Assembly: GCF_001949145.1 (NCBI RefSeq)
Contig: NW_019091410.1
Span: 347,971 to 411,970 of the forward strand
Direction: 5' to 3'
Length of the DNA stretch: 64,000 bases
DNA from: Acanthaster planci
Taxonomy: Eukaryota > Echinodermata > Asteroidea > Valvatida > Acanthasteridae
The translations under genes and the position numbers were made by a program. Each line of letters starts with the position of its first letter. The first letter of the stretch is position 1. The notes under the pieces were generated by a model that ran no database searches, was not told the origin of the DNA, and saw only the letters and a list, made by a program, of their open reading frames with translations. Below, piece after piece: positions 11,805-22,974 of the stretch.

Positions 11805-12050
11805 CATCGTCAGGTGGAAGCTGAACACATGCAGAGGAGCAGATCTGCAGTCGGGAGTAGGAGCAAGCCCTCGCCTCCTTCGACAAAGACAAGTAAAGCA
11901 AGGGGGAGCCTACTGGGCCGAGGAGAGATGAGGATAGCTGAGGAGGAACAGTTTCCAAGATATCATGAGAGGTGTTCGTCAGCAGCTGCTGATAGAGGCA
12001 AGGAAAGGACTCGGTCTTCCCAGCAATTCGGTTCCTCGCTTGCGCCGTAG
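11805..12050 (+). CDS. Probable last exon: Arg/Ser/Lys-rich C-terminal tail
   Basis: After a TTTTTGTTCCCACAG acceptor, an open frame of about 82 codons runs to TAG at 12048-12050. It encodes a strongly basic, Ser-rich tail (HRHRQVEAEHMQRSRSAVG, SKPSPPSTKTSKARGSLLG, and an acidic patch RIAEEEQFPRYHE, ending SSQQFGSSLAP). Composition fits a disordered cytoplasmic or nuclear tail. If joined to the upstream beta-rich exons it would make a membrane-type protein, but no transmembrane exon is identified. Confidence 0.4.
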   Translation, partial: HRQVEAEHMQRSRSAVGSRSKPSPPSTKTSKARGSLLGRGEMRIAEEEQFPRYHERCSSAAADRGKERTRSSQQFGSSLAP

Positions 12051-12059
12051 TGACAGAGC

Positions 12060-13660
12060 AAAAGTCTGCATACACTGGCATACACACACTGCAGAGGACT
12101 ACAAAATACAGACACCCAGAAAAACTTATGAATCACATTCCTTCTAGGGCAAACATACAGTGGTTTTGAAGACGGAACACTGGCATTTGAGCAAAATAAC
12201 AGGGATGACACAGAAGCATGGAAAGTAAGAAAAACTGCTGATCTGCATGAAATTGAGGGGGTTGAACTACATTGTATATACGTCCCAAGAATGGAGCTTT
12301 GGGCAGAACATTGGGTATGACTGAAAAGGTAGCTTTGTAAATGAAATACAGTTTTTCTGTTTGCTTTTTAAGGAATTACTACTCTCCTTTATGTGTCCGT
12401 GTACTTTTTGATACATTGACTGTCATGAGCATACATGTATTTCGTGCATTGAACAGCATTCATGTGTTGAGCATGCCTGAGTTATCAACAAGGCATAAAT
12501 GCAACCGTATTTGTGACCTCATCCTTGCATGGGTCTTGCGCACCTAACTGAGCTGCAAGTCAGTCACTTGGGGAACTATCCCACAATACACTGCAAAAAC
12601 AATACAGCTTCTTTTTTAACGACAGAGTTGATACGACTGGAAATACAATGAAGAATCACTGCATGTAGAGGCAGAATGGTTTAAGTTGTGCAACATGGAG
12701 GCCAGAAAATATTCACCATTTGGAAAGACTGTACACTGCAGAAATCTAGTTTTGTGCTAAGCTGTGATCAGCTTGCATGAAAAAGTAATGCAATGGAGCA
12801 ACATGGTTTTTTTTTATGACCAGTCAGTTTTGTTTGTAAACAACCCCCTGGGGAAGCCTAAAGCTCTTTTAATCCCTCTAAATGGTTAATTTGAGTTCCA
12901 GGAAACACTTGCATGACATTTTTATGTTATCTTTGATTTTAAATGTCCTTTTATGTCCCTTTTTCTATAATGGGTTCATTAAGAACTGGGTTTTTTCATT
13001 TTAGTGTAAGAAAATAGCCAAATTTCTTTTCCAACTGTGGCAAGAGAACAGAATAACAAAGACAGGAAATGAGTGCATTGGTATTGTATTGTTCAAACAC
13101 ACTCAAACAAATCATCAAACTAAAAGAAAACAATTTAGAAACAAATGCAATAAATGTGAAGTAAATTTATAACAAGCACAAAAGGGAAAAAAAGAAAACA
13201 CCAATAAAATCAAGTTAATCACGCATAAAGAACACAATTGGGGAATAAAGACAACAATCATTTTGTTAATTTGGAAATCTGAAAAAGCTAACTGCAAATG
13301 AGAAAAATCAAAGGCATAAAACACTGTCATTGCTTTCGTGATTTGAAAAAATACAAACTAAAAAAAAAGCCATCAGGAAAGTAAAAAAAAGAAAGTGAAT
13401 TAGTGATAATCAGGAATAAAGAAGACGATTCTGGAATAAAGATCGAAATTAATTTGTCATTGATTTGACTATGGAACAAAAACGTGATTACCATACAAAA
13501 CAAACAACAGTTCAGACACAAAGACTGATCAAGGGGATGATGCATAACTGACATGGGAGTGCTGCATGCAGACAAATCAGTCAAATCAATAACCAAATCA
13601 GTCGCTCCAAACTCTTGTTCTCCTTTGCTCTTTGGGAAGAACATAGCCTGCCACTTTCAG
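12060..13660. other. No gene; A-rich degenerate repeats
   Basis: No coding signal is seen. From about 13190 to 13480 the sequence carries several loosely repeated GGAATAAAGA-type units with A-rich spacers (near 13243, 13412 and 13431), suggesting an old tandem array. Confidence 0.4.
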
Positions 13661-13691
13661 TTTGTGCAGGGCTTGTGGGATTTTGTCTGGG

Positions 13692-13845
13692 CTGCTGATA
13701 GGCCACTTTCCTGCCAACTTAAGCGAAGGCCTCAGTGGTACGTTGGCGGGGCTGTTCAGGATGCTGCCTTTGGATGTCTATCTGTGGGTAGCATTAGAGC
13801 CATGATTAGTTCCTCTAGGAAATCGTGCCGAGTTGTACTACCTTG
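13692..13845. repeat. Dispersed repeat, copy 2 (first copy at 6196-6345)
   Basis: Diverged partner of the 6.2-kb repeat. It shares GGCCAC, ACTTAAGCGAAGGC-like, TGGTACGTTG and GATGTCTATCTGTGG blocks in the same order and orientation. Confidence 0.5.
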
Positions 13846-14109
13846 ACCATTCAATTGCTGAAGCAGCACATATGCAAAAATGTTACACCCTGCTGCCATT
13901 TTCTTTTTTTCCCCCGATGTTCAATTTGTCCAAAGACTGTCATCCTGTTTTGTTGCATTTTTTGGGGGGGGTTGACCTAATGGCAGATTTACTGTACATC
14001 CTTGAACCTCTTACTGACTTTGGGGACTGTATGAAAATTGTATATCTGTTAAAGTTTGAATCACTGCAATATGATTAGAACAGCTTGTACATGGTTGCCA
14101 TCCCTGTGA

Positions 14110-14280
14110 TAATACGAGCGATTTGTAATAGTGGACCTCCAAGACTTTGCAATGGTTGGCCAGTCACAATACGTGATATCTGTCGACCTAATGCGCATTT
14201 GGAATGGGTCGACAGATTTCGCACTTTGTGATTGGTCAACGCGTTGGAAACTCTTGGAGGCACGATATTGTGAATTGCCT
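14110..14280. mobile_element. Foldback MITE, family 1, copy 1
   Basis: The two halves are near inverted copies. ACCTCCAAGACTTTGCAA and TTGGCCAGTCACAA on the left match the complement of TTGTGATTGGTCAACGCG and CTCTTGGAGGC on the right, and the centre carries an internal inverted GTCGAC pair. It is homologous to 55693-55860, so this is a multi-copy non-autonomous family. Confidence 0.65.
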
Positions 14281-14373
14281 GTACTTGCTGTTTTTATCTA
14301 GGATACTAAAGGATGCATAGTGTACGTATATTAAGAGTTGTAGAGTATAAGTATAATTATAGTGTGATCGCTT

Positions 14374-14424
14374 AAAGGTACAGTCCATCATTTGTGCATT
14401 TTGTTCCTTTGAGGCATTAAACAT
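14374..14424. repeat. Short dispersed repeat, copy 1 (second copy at 62764-62815)
   Basis: Contains ACAGTCCATCATTTGTGCAT followed by TGTTCCTTTGAGGCAT. The same order recurs near 62764-62815 with small changes. The class is unknown. Confidence 0.5.
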
Positions 14425-14429
14425 GGCCC

Positions 14430-16600
14430 CCCTCCCCCAAAAAGAAAAGTGCCAAGCAACTAAACTAATGAAGTTGCAGCTTGGTGGGCACTTTATATTC
14501 GAAAATGTGGTGAGCCTCGTTATGAATTGTGCCCAAATTCAGCATCTGGGACAAGTTTTTATTCAGCTGATGTCAGACGTCATGCACTGAATCAAGAATT
14601 TATAGTTTCCAATCACCGTCATCTCGTCGCTTGAACACACTTCACTGAAGTAAAACAAACTACTTGGGGCAATTTCCTTTTTTTAAATAACCATGTTTCG
14701 TTGTTCAATACTGCAGCTTAATAGCGGAAAGAATCATTTTCACATGGAATTAAGTCCCATGACCTTAAGCCCAAGTATACAGTGATCTCCTTGGTTAATT
14801 TTTGGATACTGCAAGTGACAGACGGTACCTTTAACAGGTGGTTTTGTGGATTTATGCTGGCAATCAAAGGCATACACAGTACCTGTTGGCCTGTGCAAGC
14901 ATGTTTAGACTAATCAATGCATTGAGATGGCTTCCTAGTGGAAGGAAGAATGGTTCAATGCACTGCTGAATCTTATTAGCAACATTTGCAGGAAAAGACA
15001 ATACATAAATGTACAAAAGTGTCACTGAGGAGGTAGACCATGACAGTAATTTGTCACAGACTCACCTGAAAATATGTCGATTCAACCGTCCATCCTTATT
15101 CAGAGTGAAACATCCGATGCATATTCCATACACATCTAGAGTAAAACAGGCCAAAAAACAAAACAGGATATAAGTACCTTCCAGTAGTTGTGATTAAGAG
15201 ATGCATGTAGAAGGGTAATTTATGTCCATGTTGGCAAGTATATCTGGCTCATGTAGTAGTGAGGTAGATTGATTCTGCACAAATATAAAGTAAGTGCTGC
15301 ATGTAATGTAGCCCATTGTTATGAACACATTAACAAAAAAAATACAAGTTCTTTAGGAAGAACCTGCATGTGTCTAGCCCTGTATTCACTGTTTAAGCTT
15401 GAAAGCATTTCCATACAAGTGTATTATGCCATCATATATAAGTAATAATCAGAGACTTCAGTGCATGTATGTATTTAGATACGTTCATATTCTAATAGTA
15501 ATGAGATGCTTCAATATTTCACATTTTGTGAAATGCATTCTTGTCGCAACGAAAAACCAATAAGAAGGCACATAAATGCATGCAGGCATGCTGACTTGTG
15601 TACTGTTTATCCCTAGTTTATTTAAATCCTGCTTGATTTCCTGGTTTTAATATGCTGGTTTTATCCTGTTTTATAACTTTTTTTCTTGTACAGTATTTAA
15701 CTTTTGTGTCCTTTTTGTAAGTATTCCAGATGCTTTCAAATGGGAAAATGTTTTTAAAAATAGGGGGGGGTCTTTTGATGTTGTAAATATCACTAAGCTA
15801 AATGACTAACGTAACAATTTTAAATGTATGCCAGTTGATTTAACGTTGTATTGTTCATGCCAGATGCATCCATTCAGACATCAAAATACCTGTAAAAGAT
15901 ATACATGTACACTTTTCAGCACACCCAGTGGCCATTCCAAGCTTCTCTGAGCATTTGTTATGTCCAGTTGTACAAGAACTTTATCTCTGGCTTCTACTAT
16001 CGTAGTTACTACAATTTGGAGTTGATATATTTGTTTAATATATCAACTTGCTAAAACACCTCTTGGTTTATGCGACAAAATAACCATGTCGTGTATTGAT
16101 AAGGTCATTTTGGTTATGAAATAAATGCCTGTACCTTAAATTTTATTCCAGAGCAACTTCTGTTTTCATTTCTGTTTCTGAAAATGCAGTACTTTGCCAC
16201 TAACCTTTTCCCTAATCTCAACACTTCCTGGTTTGTATTTTCCCCTAATTCTTTAGATTTTACATTTCTGACTTACACATGAACCAAGCTCTGCCACTTT
16301 TAAACAGTCTTCTTAGCTCATCTAGTTTCTTAAAACCCACTCTCAATTTGGAACATGAAGAAGCAGTGCCCTTCATCCCATGTGGTCCTATAAACCCTGA
16401 CCAATACCAATAGTCCCTTGCCCTATGCTGATATTCCCAAGCCCTCAGCCATCAACTCTGTTTCCTATTTCCATACCCTGACCCACTCTCAGACTTCCTG
16501 CCTCACATTTAGAAAACTGCAAGGGTACCCCTTGCCTATCTCCAACACTGACTTTTGCTGAAATATATTCTAAGTCCAAACAATGGAAGGTTTAAGATTT
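14430..16600. other. No gene recognised
   Basis: AT-rich intergenic sequence. The only clear structure is a perfect 11-bp hairpin at 16021-16047 (GTTGATATATT, a 5-nt loop, then its complement). Long frames are absent. Confidence 0.5.
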
Positions 16601-16626
16601 AGAAACGAGCATACTTTTTCAAGAAA

Positions 16627-16740
16627 GAGCCGTGGCATAGCGGTTAAGGAGACGGACTGCTATGCACAAGGACCTGGGTTCAAATCCAGGTGGGCATGCA
16701 CAATTTTGCTAAAAAACTTAGTATATAAAAAAAAAAAAAA
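16627..16740 (+). repeat. tRNA-derived SINE with A and B boxes and A-tail
   Basis: TGGCATAGCGG matches the pol III A-box consensus and GGTTCAAATCC the B-box, at tRNA-like spacing. A tRNA-unrelated stretch and a run of about 20 A residues follow. The T-stem and acceptor do not pair properly for a working tRNA, so this is a SINE or tRNA relic rather than a tRNA gene. Confidence 0.55.
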
Positions 16741-16835
16741 AAAAACCTCCTTTTCTGGGACCCCGGCCAGAATTGAACCAGGGTCCCTTGGCCTGGCAGT
16801 CAGCAAGCTAGACCACCAGGCCACAGGCCTCTTCG
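16741..16835 (-). repeat. Second tRNA-like SINE relic, tail-to-tail
   Basis: On the minus strand, TGGCCTGGTGG resembles an A box and GGTTCAATTCT a B box. It directly abuts the A-tract of the plus-strand SINE. No proper acceptor stem forms. Confidence 0.4.
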
Positions 16836-16899
16836 AAAAATATACTTCGGAACTTATATTTAAAGGTTGGATTGCGCAATTTAAAAAAGGTCAGAGGGC

Positions 16900-18700
16900 A
16901 TAGCTAATATACATATTATTTAAATAAACCAGAAATTTGAATATGTAAATAAACACAGCAGACCGGTAAATACACGTAGATGAAAATAAGAGCAGACACG
17001 AATCTACCACAAAAAACCAGACCCTTGCATTTATTTTAAATTGGGAGTCAAATATATACCCAGACCTTTCTATAAATTATTCTTTGAATTTTTTTTCTTT
17101 TTTATCATGTGCCAGTCGTAAAGAAATCAGTTAATACAAAATTTGAAAAAAATTTTGTTTGGATCAAAAACTTAAAGTCCTGAAACATTTTCCACTTGGA
17201 AGCATTTTAGAATGCGAGGAGCACGTTTTGGAATGTTAGGAGGAAACAAGCCTCTTGTTTCTAGCTAGCTAAGAATATGAGCATTGCAGTAAGTGCTTTT
17301 TTTTTCCAAAAAAGGAAATTTATACGAGTTGAAACATCGAGTACAAAAAACTTGTAAACTAGAAAGACCTGAAATTCATTTTTTTCTAGTTTCTTTGAGA
17401 CTTAAAAAAGTAATAACCAAACTAATATTGGATATACCATTGATATACCATATGATATTGGGGGAAGTTAGGAATTCTTTGTGCAACTATAAAGGAGTTT
17501 TAAATCATTTAATATTTTTCCTCAATTTGAGTCCTTCCTTGATGAGTAGCACCTTCCCTGCCTTTGTCATGGTTTTCCCACTGCCTGCAATAGAAATTAG
17601 ACCCCCTATTGGTCCCCACTTGGCCCTATTTTTACTGTTGTCTAGTGAATGGATGGTAAATCAAAGACGTTAGCTTCTTCAGAAGACCCACAGCTTAGAA
17701 AGTGGACATGCATGTACCAGCCCAGCTCCTTGTACTATACATACAATTAATAACAATATTAAAAAAGCAATGAAAGTAATGATGCATCTATGAAGCACCA
17801 GTCCATTAAAATGTAAATACTCCTTGGCACTTAGCATTAAAAAACTTTAAAAATTACACCAAATGAAGAACAAATGTCATTAATTTCACTATTTAAGTCA
17901 TTTCTTTAGGTTTTAGCCTTTTCTGTAGTCAACACTTTTCTTCTCATATTTCAGTTTTCTGTACTTTTCTGTATTTCTAAATTTATTTTAATTCTAAGAG
18001 ATTTGAGTCTCTGGTGATTGTTAGGCTGTGTTTTGCAGTTGTTTAAACCTATTTTTTTTCAGTTTTAGTATGTTAGGAAGCAACTCTCTTCCATCAGTCA
18101 GGTAAATTTTGTCATAAGTTCTGTAGGAGTAAGTTTGAATTTTACATTTTAGAGACTACAGTTGACAGTATTCAAACGTCATGTACGTTAGTTCCTGCTT
18201 TGCTCCAACACTGGCTTTGATCTATTTCTTTTTTGCCTCTTCTTTCCATATGTCTTCATGCATTTAGACACATATTAACAGATATGGGATACATTTACAT
18301 TGAACTCCCTGGAATTAATAGTGTACGTGTGAGGTCAAAGGGTCAGGAGACTGCAGAGATGAGAAGAATCAAGCAACACTACTCTCTAATAAAATATCCC
18401 ACATGGTCATTTTTTCCAACAACCTCTCCAAATCAACCTCCTGCCTGGCTTCTTGTGCTAACCCCTTTCAATCTAGAATGAATTTACCCCCATACCCATC
18501 TTCCAATTTGGGTAACATGTACATCCAGAGGCTAGATCCACAATGTACTGATTTCTGGTTTTACATTAAATCTGTTACATACGTCCCTACTTTATGTTAA
18601 GGTCTTTTACTCAAGTACATGTGTGCTCCACTAGCTTTTATCATCTCCATACCAAAAACTATAAAACATTATCAGCAAATTAATATCTTGTAATTCTCTT
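16900..18700. other. No gene recognised
   Basis: AT-rich. The ORF at 17293-17673 (126 codons) is hydrophobic but shows no family motif. The stretch at 18230-18600 has open frames but no recognisable protein. Confidence 0.4.
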
Positions 18701-18720
18701 ATTATTTGAATTCATGCCTT

Positions 18721-19540
18721 CATCACTAGCCAGCTGGATTTTTGTAATAGCCTGTTTTATGGTTTGCCACACGTTCAACTTGCCAAATTACAAAGAGTCC
18801 AAAATGCTGAGGCAAGACTGGCTGCAAATGTAAATAGACGTTGTCACATTAACCTATAATTAAAGATTTGCACTGGTTACCGGTCAAATTTCATGTCATG
18901 TTTATAATTTTACTGCTCGTTTTTAAATGTATTCTTTCCTCAGCACCTGATTATCTGTGTGACCTTTTTACTGTTAGAAACCAACATCGTGATATTTTGA
19001 AGTCAACAGGTAAAATATTACTTGAGTATCCTGGGGGTAGAATGCTACATTCTTTTGGTGATCGTGCTTTTGCTTCAGCTGCCCCAAATTTGTGGAATTT
19101 GCTACCGCCTGTAGTACAGGGTTGAATCGTTGGGTAATTTAAAAAAACAACTAAAGACCCACTTCTTCAAAGAGGCATTTTTACAAGACAAAGTTTTACC
19201 CCGTTTATTTTTAATTGTGTTTTCTGCTAGTGTCTATTTGGAGTTTAGTTTTTCTGTGTCCAGTTGAAGGGTTCTCTTTGTTGCAATGAGCCCTGGGCCA
19301 TAATTTTCTTTGCTATGTGATTTCAAGCTTCCATGTGTGTACTGTGTGAACTCACTTCTTTGCTTAGTCCTATTTTTCTTATATCTTTTAGACGACTTAT
19401 GATTTTGAACTTAACTGTCATTGTAATGAATTCTTATTGTAATTTTTACGTAACTTTTTAAATGCGCCTTCGAACATTCCCAGACGGAGAGGGCGCGCGC
19501 ACAAGAAATGTAATAAATTATTATTTTTATTATTATGTAA
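18721..19540 (+). mobile_element. LINE relic: reverse transcriptase C-terminus and 3' tail
   Basis: Frames with shifts encode the conserved C-terminal region of CR1/L2/Jockey-type reverse transcriptases: a LHWLPVKFHVMFIILLLVFK block, APDYLCDLF, and GDRAFASAAPNLWNLLP, followed by a LKTHFFKEAFL-like end. The 3' end is an (ATT)n-type tail near 19510-19535, which fits LINEs of that group. It is 5'-truncated and dead. Confidence 0.75.
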
Positions 19541-19789
19541 TTTTTGGGCCACTCAACTTTTCCTTCCATTCGTTCTGTTTTGCTTTGCTGTACTTAATTA
19601 ATCTAACGAAATTGTTTCAATTTGTAAACACAAATGTTTCACAAATGAGGCTTGGCTTTGAGTAAGCTTAGGCTTCTTCCTGTTACCCCCCACAAACGGT
19701 GACAGATGTATTTCATTTGAATTCATTACCACTATACTTAATAGTGGCATATCCAAATGCAAACTGATTGCAGAGGTGTGACGGGCGAG

Positions 19790-21440
19790 TTTCTGATGCC
19801 TTTAAAACAGATCACTCTGGGCAGGAGGGGCTTGTAAGGCATGGAAGCCAGCCGACCCAGGGGGGAAAACTGTTTGCAAATCCAGCCATGGAAAAGTGAC
19901 CACACTGCCTTCTTGTTGATCTCCAGGAGGACAGAAGGCTATGGAGTATAAACTCCTATGGAAGATTTGGAGTGGAGCCCCTGAGGGTGATGGGCTGATG
20001 CACCACATTGCCATCTGGCACCTCCTGCAGCCAAGCTGATACAAATGTACTTCTCTTGAGCATCAGTGAGGCTGAGAGAGGGATCTACCCTGGTCCCCAC
20101 CACAGAGAGGTCATTCTGGTGCTGCTGGAAAGTAGCAGAACCAGCTCCAGAGGCAGCAGTTATGAGTTATGATTGGCATAAGATACGGATGCTATGAACT
20201 GCCTCCAACGATGGGAGAGATCCTTGTATCTCACTTTCTTGTCAGCTACTACTGGCCTTATGCCAGGCAGCCCCAGGTCAATAGGATGCAGACCTGCCCA
20301 TAATATGCCTGCTTCAGTTGGTGCTTGGAGGTTAGAGTGATACTCAACAAACACACGGGCATTACTGCACAAGCACAATAATATAAGGACAAAAACTACT
20401 GGCCATAGAGCTGGAATGTCAGGACCATGTGTCCTAGCCTTTCTGGTGACCTACAGCAGATCAATGACTGAAGGAAACCTGCCTATATCAACTGAGCTCA
20501 GGAGGTTCAATATGGACAATGCTGCTTTGCAAGAAATAAGGCTTGCTGCAGACAGCAAGTTGTGGGAGGACTATACGTCTTCTGGCAAGGAAGACCTGCA
20601 GATTGGTCACGCCTGTATGGCGGTGGCTTTGCATGCAAAAATGGCCAACTGTCTATGATTGAACTTTCTACTGATGACTCAGAGTGTGTCCTCTCCCTCT
20701 TCTTTTCAGAAGCAAGGCGTGCACCCTGAGTGCTCTCTCCAAGATCCCTCCTAAAAGGATCCCAGAGTCGGAGCACATTTTCCTGCTTGGGAACTTCAAT
20801 GCCAGGGTGGGCTCAAATCATATGGCCACTTTGACATACGCTAGATGAATGAAAATGGTCAGTGGTTGCTGGAGCTCTGCAACAAATTCTTTGAGATCAA
20901 GCCATGCTAGAGTCTCCTGTAGGCACCTGTGATCCAGCCACTGGCACCAGCTAGATTTAGCTGTCACCAGAGAAGCAGCCCTCGATAACTTGCTTCTAAC
21001 ATGCAGCTTCCATAGTGCAGACAGTGACAACAACCACTTTCTAGTGTGAAGAAAAGCCTGCTTGCAGCTGAGGAAGACCTACAAGTCCAAGCAAATGAGA
21101 TGCTTGTGCATCATTGCTACCAGGTCAGCTAATCCAGAGCTCGGGGACCAGTTCCTACACTCCACAGAACTGGCCTTTGAAGCAAGCCAGAGCACAGCAG
21201 TGACCAGAGAGAATTTGTAAATTACTCAGAACACAAACTGCATCCTAGCCACGTCGTTCTTTGAGGACCAGGAGAGACAAAAAAACCAGTTTAAGGCTTA
21301 TCTCTCTGAGATGGAACTTGCCATTAATGCCAAGAGAGAAGCCTCGGTCAACTACAAAAAGAACCCCTCGCTGAAGAAACTTGCTGCCCTCAGAACAGCA
21401 AGCGAGAATGCCGAAAGAACAGCTCCCTAACTGAACAGCA
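19790..21440 (+). mobile_element. LINE relic: 5' region and endonuclease domain
   Basis: Multiple broken frames on the plus strand. Around 20480-20650, RRFNMDNAALQEIRLA followed by GKEDLQIGHACMAVAL corresponds to the apurinic-type endonuclease start of RTE-like LINEs (N-D-I-A-A-L-x-E-T-R). Around 20780-20860 a LLGNFNARVGS-like block matches the LLGDFNARVG motif, then MNENGQWLLELC. Later segments resemble the linker before the reverse transcriptase. There are many stops. Confidence 0.7.
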
Positions 21441-21769
21441 GAGGCTCCAGTGTTACGGCTTCACCATACATCTGTGCTGGCGGCCCCAACCAGCCAAAAA
21501 GCACCAGTTCTACAATGCCCCCTCCAAGGACCTGTGTTCATTGTGCATCAACGTCCAGTGCCCATGGGGACTCCGGTACAGATGGCGCCTATAACACACA
21601 CAAAAAAATCAAAGAGAGCAATAAAGAGAAATCAGCAGGGGTTCTCTATGAGCATCACAAGGGTTCTTCTCAAAGTGTAGTTCTGTGGGTTCCATCCTAA
21701 TTTCCTGTAGTGAGGATCACTGTACTGGCTTGGCCCCCTTGACCTATATTGCATGGAGCAGAATTGACT

Positions 21770-21970
21770 CCACTTCATAGACTTGTGCACAGCACAGTTC
21801 AGTCAGCTCTGCTCCACTGATTGCTGAACCGAGCAGGTCTGTTGGCTCCACTTCATCCACTAGTGCACAGAGAAACTCAGCTCCGTCTACTCATATGAGG
21901 AGCAACTGTTTTGCTCTGCTCCACTGACTCTTGCACAGAGTGGACCTGCTCCAACTGAAGGCTGGGACTT
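21770..21970. repeat. Degenerate tandem repeat rich in CTCCACT and GCACAG
   Basis: About three imperfect units of roughly 60-70 bp sharing GCTCCACTGA/TTCAT, GCACAG and AGCTCTGCTCC-like blocks. It lies between the endonuclease part and the later parts of the LINE relic. Confidence 0.4.
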
Positions 21971-22026
21971 ATTGTGTTGATGTTGAAATTTTAGGGTAAT
22001 CACAACAAAGCCCCACCATCAATTGG

Positions 22027-22540
22027 CACAATTTGGCACAATTCCAAATGGAAATGCTGAAGCATCTGTTTTGCTGCTGCCTACAGCACAGGCCAGTTTT
22101 CCTTTGTACCTTGTATTATCAAAGCAGATTTGATGTACAAAATGTGGGTTCCCTGCATTGACAGGTACAACTCGGCAGTGTTCTGAATGGAACATCTTTT
22201 GAGCATTTGCTTACAGTGTGAGGCAGTTCCCAGTGGCACCTGGTATGTGCGGAGCTGTGCAGAAAACATGGGCCATCTAAAGACTAAGCCCTGTTCCTGC
22301 TGCATTTACAGGCACAACTGGGCAATGTTCCAAACGGAATGCGGATGCCTCTGTTGTACTGCTTGCTATAGTGCAGGGCAGTTCCCTGTGGTGCCTGGTA
22401 TGTGCTGTGTTGATGTAGGCAACATGGGTTATATCTTGGGATAAATCCCAGCCCCTGCTGTATTGGCAAGTACAACTTGGCAGGTTAAGAATGGAATGCC
22501 CAACTGTCTGTTGCACCGTCGCCTACAACGTGGGACGGTT
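22027..22540. repeat. Satellite-like array, four diverged units of about 135-155 bp
   Basis: Units start near 22027, 22160, 22307 and 22463. Each has an ACAGGTACAACTCGGCA-like start, then GTTCYRAAYGGAATG, a CATCTGTT/CTGTTG block, CAGTGYRGGGCAGTTCC, and CCTGGTATGTGC. Spacing is 133, 147 and 156 bp. No coding function is seen. Confidence 0.65.
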
Positions 22541-22559
22541 CTCCATCATGGCCAGTACG

Positions 22560-22970
22560 AAGTTGGCCTACCCTCCAATCTGCATCCCTGCCATTTCGCG
22601 AGTCAGATGCCAGACTTAACCCAGTGGCGAAAAAGGCACTAGGAATTTCACTTGCTTCCCTCTGTCACCATGCCACTCCTGTCACCAGTTTTACATAAGC
22701 TGGTAAAGAACTCACAGACACCTCTTTTTCTAGGTCTCTGGGATGCTTGGCCACTTATTCTCCACACTTTCCTCAAACATGGCCATCTTCCCACGGTGCG
22801 GCAAATATTACAACTTATTCAATGGAAAATTCCACTACATTGGCTCCATCAGGCAATGAAGACTCCCAGGCAGGGCTCCCAGCACTAGTAGATCCGTGCT
22901 GGCACCACCCGCCAGCCAACTGGCACCTGTGCTACACTGTGTTAGAACATCTGTTCTGTAATGACAGTGG
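22560..22970. other. No gene recognised
   Basis: Sequence between the satellite array and the next LINE segment. It has short open frames without motifs. It may be a further insertion inside the LINE. Confidence 0.35.
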
Positions 22971-22974
22971 CAGT

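Noticed and set aside
16627-16700. Functional tRNA gene
   Set aside because: A and B boxes are present, but the T-stem and acceptor stem do not pair correctly and an A-tail follows, as in a SINE.
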